Below, one piece after another: positions 1-7,768 of a stretch of 64,000 nt of DNA. Each line of letters begins with the position of its first letter. The first letter of the stretch is position 1. The position numbers and the translations under genes were made by a program. The stretch comes from PFJX01 sp044227325 (GTDB taxonomy: Bacteria > Pseudomonadota > Gammaproteobacteria > Burkholderiales > Thiobacillaceae), in assembly GCA_044227325.1 (NCBI GenBank), contig JBGAFI010000003.1, positions 124,001 to 188,000 of the forward strand. The letters are read 5' to 3'. The notes under the pieces were generated by a model. The model was not told the origin of the DNA and did not search any database. It saw only the letters and a program-made list of their open reading frames with translations.

Positions 1-2
1 CC

Positions 3-2051
3 TGGCTGGAAGGGCAGCCGGGGGTGAGGGATGTGCGCATCAACCGCAAGGCCGCCAGCGTCGTGGTGAGCTTCGATCCGGCCCGCGCCGACCGGGCGGC
101 GGTGCTGGCGCGCCTGGCCGCCTACCGGCCCGGCCAGGCGCCGGCTTCGGGGGCGAAGCCCACGGTGGCGGGCGAGATCGCCCCCATGGTCACCAGCGCC
201 GCCACCCTGGCCGCCCTGCCCTTCCTGCGCCCCAGCCTGGGCCGCCTGCTGACCCTGGCCAACGTCTCTCCCATCCTGGTCGACGGCGCCGATACCCTGC
301 TGCGCCAGGGCATCAAGATGGAAGTGCTGGACGCCCTGGCCGTGGGGCTCGCCACCTTCAAGGGCGAGGCCTACACCGCCAACATCACCGCCTTTCTCCT
401 GGCCCTGGGCGAGTATCTGGAACACCAGACCCAGCGCAAGTCGGACCAGTTGCTGCGCCGATTGTTGAGCCCCGAACCCGCGCCCGCCTGGGTGGAGCGG
501 GACGGCGAAATGGTCCAGGTGCCCGGCGACGCGGTACACGTGGGCGAAATCGTCGTGGTGGGCGTCGGCGAGACCGTGCCGGTGGACGGACGGGTGGTGG
601 AAGGCACCGCCCTGGTCAACCAGGCCGCGGTCACCGGCGAGGATCTGCCGGTGCGCCGCGAGCAACGCCACCGCGTGGTGGCCGGCAGCGTGGTGGAGGA
701 AGGCCGCATCCGCATGGAGGCCCAGCGGGTGGGTTCCGACACCACCACGGCGCGGGTGGCCAGCTTCATCCAGTCCTCTCTGGAGAACCGCTCCGACACC
801 CAGCGCATGGCCGAGGAACTGGCCGACAAGCGGGTCTGGTTCACCCTGGTCAGCGGCGGCCTGGTCTACGCCCTGACCCGGGATCTGACGCGGCTGGAAT
901 CGGTGTTCCTGGTGGACTACTCCTGCGCCCTCAAGCTGGGCACGCCCATGGCCTTCAAGTCCGGCATGGTCCGGGCCGCCGCCCACGGCGTGCTGATGCG
1001 CGGCGGCGGCGCCATCGAGCATCTGGCCGAGGTGGATACCATGGTGTTTGACAAGACCGGCACCCTCACCCATAGCGAACTGGTGGTCACCGACGTGCTG
1101 GCCCTGGGTCCGCAGCACCTTTCCGAGGACGCCCTGCTGGCCCTGGTCGCCTCTGTGGAGGAACACGCCAGCCATCCCCTGGCCCAGGCCATCGTCGAGG
1201 CGGCCAAGGAGCGGGATCTCAAGCACATCACCCATGGCGAGGTGGATTACCTGGTGGCCCACGGCCTGTCCACGGAAGTGGACGGCAAGAAGGTCATCAT
1301 CGGCAGCCGGCATTTCCTGGAAGAACACCACGGCGTTTCCTTCGCCCGCCACGAGGCGGTCATCGACCGCCTCCAGGACGAAGGCAAGACCCTGCTCTAT
1401 GTTGGCGCGGCAGCCCAGGGCAAGATCAAGAGCGGCCCCATCGGCGTGGTGGCCCTGCGCGACACCCTGCGCGCCGACGCGGCCTACGCCCTGAAACGCC
1501 TGCGCGCCCTGGGCATCACGAAGATGGTCATGATCACCGGCGACAAGCGCGCGAAGGCCGAGGCCCTGGCCGCCGAACTGGGCCTGGACGCGGTTCACGC
1601 CGAGGTGGCGCCCGAGGAAAAGGCCGAGATCATCAAGGCCTTGCAGGCAAAAGGCCGCAAGGTGGCCTTCGTCGGCGACGGCATCAACGACGGCCCGGCC
1701 CTGGCGGTGGCGGAAGTGGGCATCGCCATGCCGCGCGGCGCCGACATCGCCCGCGCCACCGCCGACATCGTGCTGATGGACGACCGCCTCACCGCCGTGG
1801 CCGACGCCCGCGAGATCGCCGCGCGCACCATGGCCCTGATCAAGAGCAACTTCAACGTGGCCGTGGGCGTCAACACCGCCGTGCTGGCCGGCGCCGTCAT
1901 GGGCTGGCTCAGCCCGGTGATGAGCGCGGTGCTGCACAACGGCACCACCATCGGCGTGCTGTTGCGCGCCCTGGCCGGCGTCGGCATTTCCGGCGCCCCG
2001 GCCGGCGAGACCGCCCGGCGTCTCGATACCCTCGAGCGCGCCTACCACTGA
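3..2051 (+). CDS. Heavy-metal P-type ATPase, 5'-truncated by window edge
   Basis: ATP-driven metal transporter of the inner membrane. The reading frame is already open at base 3 (W-L-E-G-Q-P-G-V), so the true start lies outside; a GTG at 24 is only an internal codon. The N-terminal end resembles a ferredoxin-like HMA domain, but its CxxC part would lie outside the window. Visible core motifs in order are the actuator V-TGED, DKTGTLT with the phosphorylated Asp, the nucleotide-domain HP in ASHPLA, and GDGINDGPAL. A C-terminal membrane pair follows. The membrane motif that normally reads CPC/SPC reads YSCALKL here, so the transported metal cannot be assigned by the usual rule. The HMA-like and feo genes downstream on the same strand suggest iron or another divalent metal (inference). 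Confidence 0.9.
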   Translation, partial: WLEGQPGVRDVRINRKAASVVVSFDPARADRAAVLARLAAYRPGQAPASGAKPTVAGEIAPMVTSAATLAALPFLRPSLGRLLTLANVSPILVDGADTLLRQGIKMEVLDALAVGLATFKGEAYTANITAFLLALGEYLEHQTQRKSDQLLRRLLSPEPAPAWVERDGEMVQVPGDAVHVGEIVVVGVGETVPVDGRVVEGTALVNQAAVTGEDLPVRREQRHRVVAGSVVEEGRIRMEAQRVGSDTTTARVASFIQSSLENRSDTQRMAEELADKRVWFTLVSGGLVYALTRDLTRLESVFLVDYSCALKLGTPMAFKSGMVRAAAHGVLMRGGGAIEHLAEVDTMVFDKTGTLTHSELVVTDVLALGPQHLSEDALLALVASVEEHASHPLAQAIVEAAKERDLKHITHGEVDYLVAHGLSTEVDGKKVIIGSRHFLEEHHGVSFARHEAVIDRLQDEGKTLLYVGAAAQGKIKSGPIGVVALRDTLRADAAYALKRLRALGITKMVMITGDKRAKAEALAAELGLDAVHAEVAPEEKAEIIKALQAKGRKVAFVGDGINDGPALAVAEVGIAMPRGADIARATADIVLMDDRLTAVADAREIAARTMALIKSNFNVAVGVNTAVLAGAVMGWLSPVMSAVLHNGTTIGVLLRALAGVGISGAPAGETARRLDTLERAYH

Positions 2052-2244
2052 GACGGATGCGGCATGAACTCCGTCTTCATTCGCCCCGTCCCCACTCGCC
2101 TCGTCATCGAGCGCCGGAACCCCCGCGCATGGGCCGGCCACGGCGTTCCCCCCGCTTTCCAGGGGGCGCTCGCAAGTTCCCGGGAAGGCGGGCGTGCAGG
2201 CCCGTCTTGCCGGATTTCCACGTAGTTTCGAGAGGAGCCGCACC

Positions 2245-2610
2245 ATGACCGCAATCAAATACATCCATCACACCCCCGGCCGCCTGCGCGTCAAGGGTCG
2301 CCATTTCCAATGCCAAGGCGAGCGCGCGCGCAAGGCGGTGGCCGGCCTGCAAAGCCTGGCCGGCGTCGAACTGGTGAAGCTGAATCCCCATGCCGGCAGT
2401 CTGACCGTGCATTACGACCCGGCGATCCACAGCCAGGGCGAACTGCTCGCGGTGCTGGAAGCCGCGGGCTGCCTCCACGCTGCCGCCGAAATCCACGTGC
2501 CCGCCCATTCCGCCACGCCGAAGGAAGGCGTGGCCGGCGCCTTCGGCAAGGCCCTGGTGGGTGTGCTGGCCCAGCGCACCGCCAGCCGCCTGATCGGCGT
2601 CCTGCTCTGA
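2245..2610 (+). CDS. Small HMA-like protein next to the P-type ATPase
   Basis: A 121-residue protein without a signal peptide. Residues 5-75 read as a degenerate heavy-metal-associated fold: HTPGRLRVKG, then a helix, LNPHAGSLTVHYDP and a second helix. The CxxC metal-binding pair is absent. Proteins with this HTPGRLR opening are commonly encoded next to metal P-type ATPases (family knowledge), and here it lies about 190 bases after one. The start at 2245 is chosen because an AGAGGAG ribosome-binding site lies 7 bases upstream; a longer reading frame exists but has no such site. The C-terminal 40 residues are hydrophobic-amphipathic and could touch the membrane. Its role as a partner or regulator of the ATPase is inferred. 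Confidence 0.75.
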   Translation: MTAIKYIHHTPGRLRVKGRHFQCQGERARKAVAGLQSLAGVELVKLNPHAGSLTVHYDPAIHSQGELLAVLEAAGCLHAAAEIHVPAHSATPKEGVAGAFGKALVGVLAQRTASRLIGVLL

Positions 2611-2615
2611 CCGCC

Positions 2616-2849
2616 ATGGCCGCGCCCTTTCCCCTCGCCATGGCCGATGCGGGCGCGCGCGTGCGCATCGTCGCCCTGCGCGGCGGCGCCGGCCTGGACA
2701 AGCGCATGACCGAGATGGGCCTCAACGTGGGCAGCGAATTGGTCGTGCGCCAGCGCCAGGGCGGTGGCCTGGTGGTGTCCCGGGGCGAGACCCGTTTCGC
2801 CCTGGGCGGCGGCATGGCCCTGAAGGTGATGGTGGAGGCGGTGGGGTAG
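2616..2849 (+). CDS. FeoA-domain protein (first of two)
   Basis: A 77-residue FeoA/SH3-like protein. Typical family features are ALRGGAGLDKRMTEMGL, then GSELVVRQRQ and a closing GMALKVMVE strand, matching the FeoA pattern of a turn around RL-ExG followed by beta strands. FeoA proteins bind the G-protein part of FeoB and modulate ferrous iron uptake (family knowledge). The gene begins 5 bases after the HMA-like gene, so the two are probably co-transcribed. A second, more canonical feoA lies 150 bases downstream, directly fused in operon to feoB. This copy may serve the P-type ATPase or be a second Feo subunit. Confidence 0.85.
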   Translation: MAAPFPLAMADAGARVRIVALRGGAGLDKRMTEMGLNVGSELVVRQRQGGGLVVSRGETRFALGGGMALKVMVEAVG

Positions 2850-2857
2850 GGAGATGC

Positions 2858-2952
2858 GAAACGTGAGGTGTGAAAGGGGAAATGAAGAAGGCGGCCACGC
2901 GCACGCCTCGTTTCACCCGAGCCGCGCGGCGGCCCGTCACATCTCACGTTTC
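2858..2952. repeat. Inverted repeat between the two feoA genes
   Basis: The 16 bases at 2858-2873 (GAAACGTGAGGTGTGA) are repeated in inverted orientation at 2937-2952 with one difference. The arms are separated by about 63 bases, and the element lies in the only sizeable gap of the feo operon. Related TTTCAC/TTTCA words recur at about 2910 and 2970. It could form a long hairpin in the transcript, or be a copy of a dispersed intergenic repeat. Confidence 0.6.
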
Positions 2953-2996
2953 ACACACTCGCAAGTACGCGTGTTCGCGTTTCAAGGAGAACAGTC

Positions 2997-3236
2997 ATGA
3001 CTCTCAAAGACCTGCAGGTCGGCGACCGCGCCAAGGTGGCCGGATTTCTCGAAAGCGGTTCCGCCGGCGGCAACGCCTATCGCCGCAAGCTGCTGTCCAT
3101 GGGCCTGACGCCCGGCGCCGAGATCAGCGTGACCCGCGTCGCGCCCATGGGCGATCCGGTGGAGATCCGCGTGCGCGGCTTCGCCCTGTCGGTGCGCCGC
3201 GCCGAGGCGGCGAGCCTTGCGGTGGAGAAACTGTGA
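2997..3236 (+). CDS. feoA: Ferrous iron transport protein A
   Basis: A 79-residue cytoplasmic FeoA. It opens MTLKDLQVGDRAKV, has the YRRKLLSMGLTPGAEI signature of the family, and ends in an SH3-like strand series (ALSVRRAEAASLAVEKL). FeoA regulates FeoB-mediated Fe(II) uptake (family knowledge). An AAGGAGA ribosome-binding site sits just upstream. The stop codon overlaps the feoB start by one base (TGATG), so translation is probably coupled. No Fur box was recognised directly upstream; any iron control may come from the promoter in front of the ATPase, outside the window. Confidence 0.95.
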   Translation: MTLKDLQVGDRAKVAGFLESGSAGGNAYRRKLLSMGLTPGAEISVTRVAPMGDPVEIRVRGFALSVRRAEAASLAVEKL

Positions 3237-5596
3237 TGGGCAACGCAATTAAGAGCATCTACACCATCGGTCTGGTGGGCAACCCCAACTGCGGCAAGAC
3301 CACCCTGTTCAACGCCCTCACCGGCTCCAAGCAGCGGGTGGGCAACTGGCCCGGCGTCACCGTGGAGAAGAAGAGCGGCGAGTACCGCTTGTCCGAGGGT
3401 ACGCAAACGAGCCGCTTCGAGGTGGTGGACCTGCCCGGCACCTATTCCCTGGACGTGGTGGACCGGGAGGTCTCCCTGGACGAGCAGGTGGCGCGGGACT
3501 TCGCGCACGCCAACGAGGCGGACCTGATCGTCAACATCGTCGACGCCTCCAACCTGGAGCGCAACCTGTACCTCACCAGCCAGCTCGCCGAGATGCGCGT
3601 GCCCCTGCTGGTGGTGCTGAACATGGTGGACGTGGCGGAAAGCAAGGGCATGCGGGTGGACGCCGAGGCCTTGTCCCGGCAACTGGGCTGCCCGGTGCTG
3701 CCGGTGGTGGCCTCCGAGGGCATCGGCATCGACGCCCTGAAGGCCGCCATCAATACCGCCGTGGCAGAGCGGCCCCGTTCCACCGCCCTGGTGGAATACC
3801 AGGCGGCCCTGGACCACGCCATCGCCGGCCTGGCGCCGCGCCTGCAAAGCGCCGCCGCGGCCGGCGGCATCTCCCCGCGCTGGCTCGCGGTGCGGCTGCT
3901 GGAAGGCGACGATCTGGCCCGGCGCGCGGCGGGCGCCGAACTGGCCGAGGACGCGGCGCGGCGCGCCGAAACCCTGGGCGAGGATCTCGACATCCTGGTG
4001 GCCGATGCCCGCTACGGCCTGGCCAACCATATCGCGCGGCAGGCCGTGACCGTCAGCGGCCAGGTCGGCCGCGACCTGACCGACCGCATCGACCGCGTGG
4101 TGCTGAACCGGGCCATGGGCATCCCCATCTTCCTGGGGATGATGTATCTGATGTTCATGTTCACCATCAACATCGGCGGCGCCTTCATCGACTTCTTCGA
4201 CCAGTTCGCCGGCGCGCTCTTCGTGGACGGCTTCGGCGCCTTGCTGGCCGGCCTGGGCGCGCCGGAGTGGGTGAACGTGGCCCTGGCGAAAGGCATCGGC
4301 GGCGGCCTGCGGACCGTGGCCACCTTCATTCCGGTGATCGGCTTCCTGTACCTGTTCCTGTCGGTGCTGGAGGATTCCGGCTACATGGCCCGGGCCGCTT
4401 TCGTCATGGACCGCTTCATGCGCTGGGTGGGTCTGCCGGGCAAGTCCTTCGTGCCGGTCATCGTCGGCTTCGGCTGCAACGTGCCGGCCATCATGGCCAC
4501 CCGCACCCTGGAGCATAAGCGCGACCGGCTCATCACCATCGCCATGGCGCCCTTCATGTCCTGCGGCGCGCGCCTGCCGGTGTACGTGCTGTTCGCCGCC
4601 GCCTTCTTCCCCCACGGCGCCCAGAACGTGGTGTTCGGGCTGTACCTGATCGGCATCGTCGTCGCCGTGCTGACCGGCCTGGTGCTGAAGAACTCCATCC
4701 TGAAAGGCGAGGCCACCCCCTTCATCATGGAACTGCCGCCCTACCACCTGCCCACCGTCAAGGGCATCCTGATCCACAGCTGGGACCGCCTGAAGAGTTT
4801 CGTCCTGCGCGCCGGCCGGGTCATCGTGCCCATGGTGCTGGTGCTCAACTTCCTCAACGCGGTGGGCACCGACGGCAGCTTCGGCAACGAGGACAGCGAC
4901 AAGTCCATGCTGGCCGAGGTGGGGCGCGCCATCGCGCCGGCATTCTCGCCCATGGGCCTGAACCAGGAGAACTGGCCCGCCGCCGTGGGCATCTTCACCG
5001 GCGTGCTGGCGAAAGAGGCGGTGGTGGGCACCCTGAACTCCGCCTACACGGCCCTGGCGCAGCGCGATGCCGCCGCGGCCGGCGCAGCGCCGGCCGACGA
5101 GGAGGCCTTCGACCTGGGCGACGCGGTCGCCGGCGCCTTCGCCACCATCCCGGCCAACCTGGCCGACGCCCTGGGCAAATGGGCGGACCCCCTGGGCGTG
5201 GAGGTGGGCGATGTGAGCGATCAGGCCGCGGTGGCGGAGAAACAGGAAGTCTCCACCGGCACCTTCGGCGCCATGGCGAGCCGCTTCGACGGTGCCGCCG
5301 GGGCATTCGCCTACCTGCTGTTCATCCTGCTCTACTTCCCCTGCACCGCCGCCATCGCCGCCGTCTACCAGGAGTCCGGCGCGCGCTGGACCGCCTTCGT
5401 GGCCCTGTGGACCACGGGCATGGGCTACGGCCTCGCCACCCTGTACTACCAGGCGGCCAGCTACGCGCGCGACCCGGCGATGGCCCTGGCCTGGATCGGC
5501 CTGGTGCTCGCGGGCTTCGCCGGCGCCTTCCTGTTCCTGCGCTGGCAGGGGCGGCGCGATGCGGGGTTCGATCTGCCGCTGCCGCAGAAGGCGTGA
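3236..5596 (+). CDS. feoB: Ferrous iron transporter FeoB
   Basis: A 786-residue inner-membrane Fe(II) permease with an N-terminal GTPase. G1 is GNPNCGKTT, the G3 region reads DLPGTYSLD and G4 is NMVD, followed by a helical GDI-like segment. The membrane part carries the two gate motifs GFGCNVPAIMATRT and APFMSCGARLPVY, and about eight hydrophobic helices. Length is normal for the family. The start overlaps the feoA stop by one base. FeoA binds the G-domain side and the small FeoC downstream is the usual third component (family knowledge). The cluster implies Fe(II) uptake under low oxygen. Confidence 0.98.
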   Translation: MGNAIKSIYTIGLVGNPNCGKTTLFNALTGSKQRVGNWPGVTVEKKSGEYRLSEGTQTSRFEVVDLPGTYSLDVVDREVSLDEQVARDFAHANEADLIVNIVDASNLERNLYLTSQLAEMRVPLLVVLNMVDVAESKGMRVDAEALSRQLGCPVLPVVASEGIGIDALKAAINTAVAERPRSTALVEYQAALDHAIAGLAPRLQSAAAAGGISPRWLAVRLLEGDDLARRAAGAELAEDAARRAETLGEDLDILVADARYGLANHIARQAVTVSGQVGRDLTDRIDRVVLNRAMGIPIFLGMMYLMFMFTINIGGAFIDFFDQFAGALFVDGFGALLAGLGAPEWVNVALAKGIGGGLRTVATFIPVIGFLYLFLSVLEDSGYMARAAFVMDRFMRWVGLPGKSFVPVIVGFGCNVPAIMATRTLEHKRDRLITIAMAPFMSCGARLPVYVLFAAAFFPHGAQNVVFGLYLIGIVVAVLTGLVLKNSILKGEATPFIMELPPYHLPTVKGILIHSWDRLKSFVLRAGRVIVPMVLVLNFLNAVGTDGSFGNEDSDKSMLAEVGRAIAPAFSPMGLNQENWPAAVGIFTGVLAKEAVVGTLNSAYTALAQRDAAAAGAAPADEEAFDLGDAVAGAFATIPANLADALGKWADPLGVEVGDVSDQAAVAEKQEVSTGTFGAMASRFDGAAGAFAYLLFILLYFPCTAAIAAVYQESGARWTAFVALWTTGMGYGLATLYYQAASYARDPAMALAWIGLVLAGFAGAFLFLRWQGRRDAGFDLPLPQKA

Positions 5597-5606
5597 GGCG
5601 TCCGCC

Positions 5607-5831
5607 ATGATCCTGTCCCGCGTCAACGAATATCTGAGGCAACACAAGCGTGCCAGCGTGGTGGACATGGCCCTTGGCCTGGATGCCGCGCCGGAGGCGT
5701 TGAAGGCGATGCTGGGCGCCCTGGAACGAAAAGGCCGGGTGCGCCGTCTACCCAGCGGTACCGGTTGCGGCGGCGGCTGCTGCAAATGCGACCCGAACAG
5801 CGTGGAACTGTACGAGTGGGTGGGCGAGTAA
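5607..5831 (+). CDS. feoC: FeoC-like winged-helix protein
   Basis: A 74-residue protein beginning 10 bases after feoB. Residues 1-50 form a winged-helix pattern (ILSRVNEYLRQHKRASVVDMA...LGALERKGRVRRL). They are followed by a cysteine cluster, CGGGCCKC, at about residues 54-61. FeoC proteins carry a cysteine cluster that binds an oxygen-sensitive Fe-S cluster in characterised homologues (family knowledge). It probably tunes FeoB stability or activity. The tail NSVELYEWVGE is typical. Confidence 0.9.
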   Translation: MILSRVNEYLRQHKRASVVDMALGLDAAPEALKAMLGALERKGRVRRLPSGTGCGGGCCKCDPNSVELYEWVGE

Positions 5832-5872
5832 TGCGGATTCCGCTAACCTGCCTCCAGGCCGCGCGCGGCCGG

Positions 5873-5901
5873 CCCCTTCCCGCGCGGCGGCGGGGAAGGG
5901 G
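5873..5901 (+). terminator. Hairpin after the feo operon
   Basis: CCCCTTCCC at 5873-5881 pairs with GGGAAGGGG at 5893-5901 (9 bp, 11-base loop), 41 bases after feoC. No T-run follows, so it is a weak or Rho-assisted terminator at best. Confidence 0.4.
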
Positions 5902-5945
5902 GCATTCGAACACGGACGCTTAAGGCAATTGTTTAAGGCTATTCC

Positions 5946-6929
5946 ATGACGACCCATGACCTTCGCCTCTGGCAACACGCCCACGATTTCGGCACCGAGG
6001 CCCAGCAGCACGCCGAGCGCCGCACCCGCTGGGTGGTGGGGCTGACCTTCGTCACCATGCTGGTGGAACTGGCGGCCGGCTGGCTGACCGGCTCCATGGC
6101 CCTGCTCGCCGACGCCTGGCACATGGCCAGCCACGTCGCCGCCCTGGGCCTCGCCGCCTACGCCTACCGCTTCGCGCGCCAGCATGCCGGCGACGCCCGC
6201 TACACCTTCGGCACCGGCAAGGTCACCGCCCTGGCCGGCTACACCAGCGCCCTGCTGCTGGTGGGCGTGGCGCTCTGGATGGTGTGGGAGTCGTCCCATC
6301 GCCTGCTGGCGCCGGTCTCCATCCACTATGCCGAGGCCATGGCGATCGCCGCCCTGGGCCTGGCGGTCAATCTGGCCAGCGCCTGGCTGCTGGATCACGG
6401 CCACGACCACCACCATGAACACGCGCACCACCACGATCATGACCACGCGCACCATCATGAGCACGGCCACGAACCGGTGGACCACAATCTCCGGGCCGCC
6501 TACATCCACGTCCTGGCCGACGCGCTGACTTCCGTGCTGGCCATCGTCGCCCTGGGCGGCGGCCTGCTCTACGGCTGGAGTTTCCTCGACCCGCTCATGG
6601 GGCTGGTGGGCGCGGCGCTGGTGGGCCGCTGGGCCTGGGGCCTGGCGCGGGATAGCGCCCAGGTTCTGCTGGACGCCGAAGACCACGGCGCGACCGCGGC
6701 GGAAGTGCGGCGGCTGATCGAAGCCCTGCCGGACCACGAGGTGGCCGATCTGCATCTGTGGCGCGTCGGTCCCGAGAGCCGCGCCTGCATCCTGTCCCTG
6801 GTCACCCACTCGCCCCATCCGGCGGCGTTTTACCGGGAGCGTCTGGCGGGCGTCGCCGGCCTGGACCATCTGACGGTGGAAATCAACGAATGCCGGGATG
6901 CCCGTTGCCAGCCCCGCCCCAGCGCCTGA
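5946..6929 (+). CDS. dmeF: DmeF-type cation diffusion facilitator (Co/Ni efflux)
   Basis: A 327-residue CDF antiporter of the inner membrane with six predicted helices. The first metal site reads DAWHMASH rather than the HxxxD of zinc CDFs, which matches the DmeF branch that exports Co(II) and Ni(II) (family knowledge). The cytoplasmic loop between helices 4 and 5 (about residues 150-178) is a His-rich stretch of repeated HH/DH/EH units. The second site reads YIHVLADALTSV. A cytoplasmic domain follows from about residue 230. No DmeR-type repressor is adjacent; two direct TTAAGGC words at 5920 and 5933 lie just upstream and could be an operator. Confidence 0.9.
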   Translation: MTTHDLRLWQHAHDFGTEAQQHAERRTRWVVGLTFVTMLVELAAGWLTGSMALLADAWHMASHVAALGLAAYAYRFARQHAGDARYTFGTGKVTALAGYTSALLLVGVALWMVWESSHRLLAPVSIHYAEAMAIAALGLAVNLASAWLLDHGHDHHHEHAHHHDHDHAHHHEHGHEPVDHNLRAAYIHVLADALTSVLAIVALGGGLLYGWSFLDPLMGLVGAALVGRWAWGLARDSAQVLLDAEDHGATAAEVRRLIEALPDHEVADLHLWRVGPESRACILSLVTHSPHPAAFYRERLAGVAGLDHLTVEINECRDARCQPRPSA

Positions 6930-6930
6930 C

Positions 6931-7500
6931 ATGAGCGGGCCGGCCGCCCTTCTGGTCGTCGGCATCCACCGGGAGGAACTGGCCTTCGGCAAAGCGGTCG
7001 CGGCGGGCCTGGCAAGAGAGCGCGTCGACGTCCTCACCATTTCCGAGGGCCTCTCCGGCCGCCGCCCGCGCCCGGACCAGCGCTTTCACTTCGACACTCT
7101 GCACCGGGCGCTCTATCTGCAACTGCTACCCCACGTGCGGACCCGGCATCGCCTGCTGATCGACCTGCATACCGGCCTGGACCGGCAGGCGCCCTGCGCC
7201 GACGTCTACAGCCGGGATATCCCTCGCCTGGCGGCCCGCCTGGCGCGCGCGGACGCCCCGGCGAACCCGCCCCGCCTCATTTCACTGGGCCAGGCCGGCG
7301 CGGGCCCCAGCGCGGAAACCGTGATTCCCGCGGAAATCTGGGAGAACCCCCGCTTCCTCTATGTCGGACTGGAAATCTATCTGGCCGAGCCCGGCCCCGG
7401 CCGAGGCGTGGAACAGGACTACGCGCGCGGATTGATCGCGGCGCTGGCGGAGGAGGCCGCCGACCCCGGCACGCAGAGCCCGCCTTGGCTCAATGCCTGA
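6931..7500 (+). CDS. M14/aspartoacylase-like zinc hydrolase, short
   Basis: A 189-residue protein beginning one base after the dmeF stop. GIHREELAFGK supplies an HxxE pair near the N-terminus and DLHTGL a third His near residue 72, which is the zinc-ligand layout of the succinylglutamate desuccinylase/aspartoacylase (M14) family. It is much shorter than those enzymes (about 320 residues) and lacks their C-terminal beta domain. I do not recognise a specific substrate. An alternative ATG at 6898 would overlap dmeF by 32 bases; the 6931 start is preferred because it avoids that. The 3' end overlaps a convergent gene by 11 bases. Confidence 0.6.
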   Translation: MSGPAALLVVGIHREELAFGKAVAAGLARERVDVLTISEGLSGRRPRPDQRFHFDTLHRALYLQLLPHVRTRHRLLIDLHTGLDRQAPCADVYSRDIPRLAARLARADAPANPPRLISLGQAGAGPSAETVIPAEIWENPRFLYVGLEIYLAEPGPGRGVEQDYARGLIAALAEEAADPGTQSPPWLNA

Positions 7501-7768
7501 CGCCGGTTTCGTTCTCGAGACAGCACGCCAACCACTGGGTGACATCGAGCTGCGCGCCGGCGGCGAGCCGGAGTCCGGCCTGCATGTCTTGGCTGTTGGC
7601 GTCCGGATGCAGGGCGAGGCGCTGGATCTGATGGACGATGGCGTGCAGGTTCCTGATGTCGGGCCGGGTCCGTTGCCGGGACGCGAGCCAGACCAGGGCG
7701 GCGAGCAGGGTTTTCACGGGCGGCAGCGCGGGCGTGGCGGGAGCGGCATGCATGGCGGTGGCGTTCAT
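7490..7768 (-). CDS. Hypothetical protein, last gene of the Fur-box operon
   Basis: A 92-residue soluble protein I do not recognise. It is mostly helical, with the central stretch TLLAALVWLASRQRTRPDI followed by NLHAIVHQIQRLALHPDA, and has two adjacent cysteines near the end (LACCLENE). Its ATG overlaps the stop of the DUF2325 gene by four bases (ATGA), the same junction type used upstream in this operon, which supports it being real and translationally coupled. Its 3' end overlaps the oppositely oriented hydrolase gene by 11 bases. Confidence 0.6.
   Translation of the reverse strand: MNATAMHAAPATPALPPVKTLLAALVWLASRQRTRPDIRNLHAIVHQIQRLALHPDANSQDMQAGLRLAAGAQLDVTQWLACCLENETGVRH

Noticed and set aside
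2057..2248. A 63-codon frame between the P-type ATPase and the HMA-like gene.
   Set aside because: It is Arg/Pro-rich without a ribosome-binding site and looks like noncoding high-GC sequence.
3077..5785. A 902-codon minus-strand frame opposite feoB.
   Set aside because: It is a His/Gly/Gln-rich antisense shadow of feoB.
6405..6480. A dense CAC/CAT repeat that looks like a tandem repeat.
   Set aside because: It encodes the His-rich metal-binding loop of DmeF and is not an independent element.
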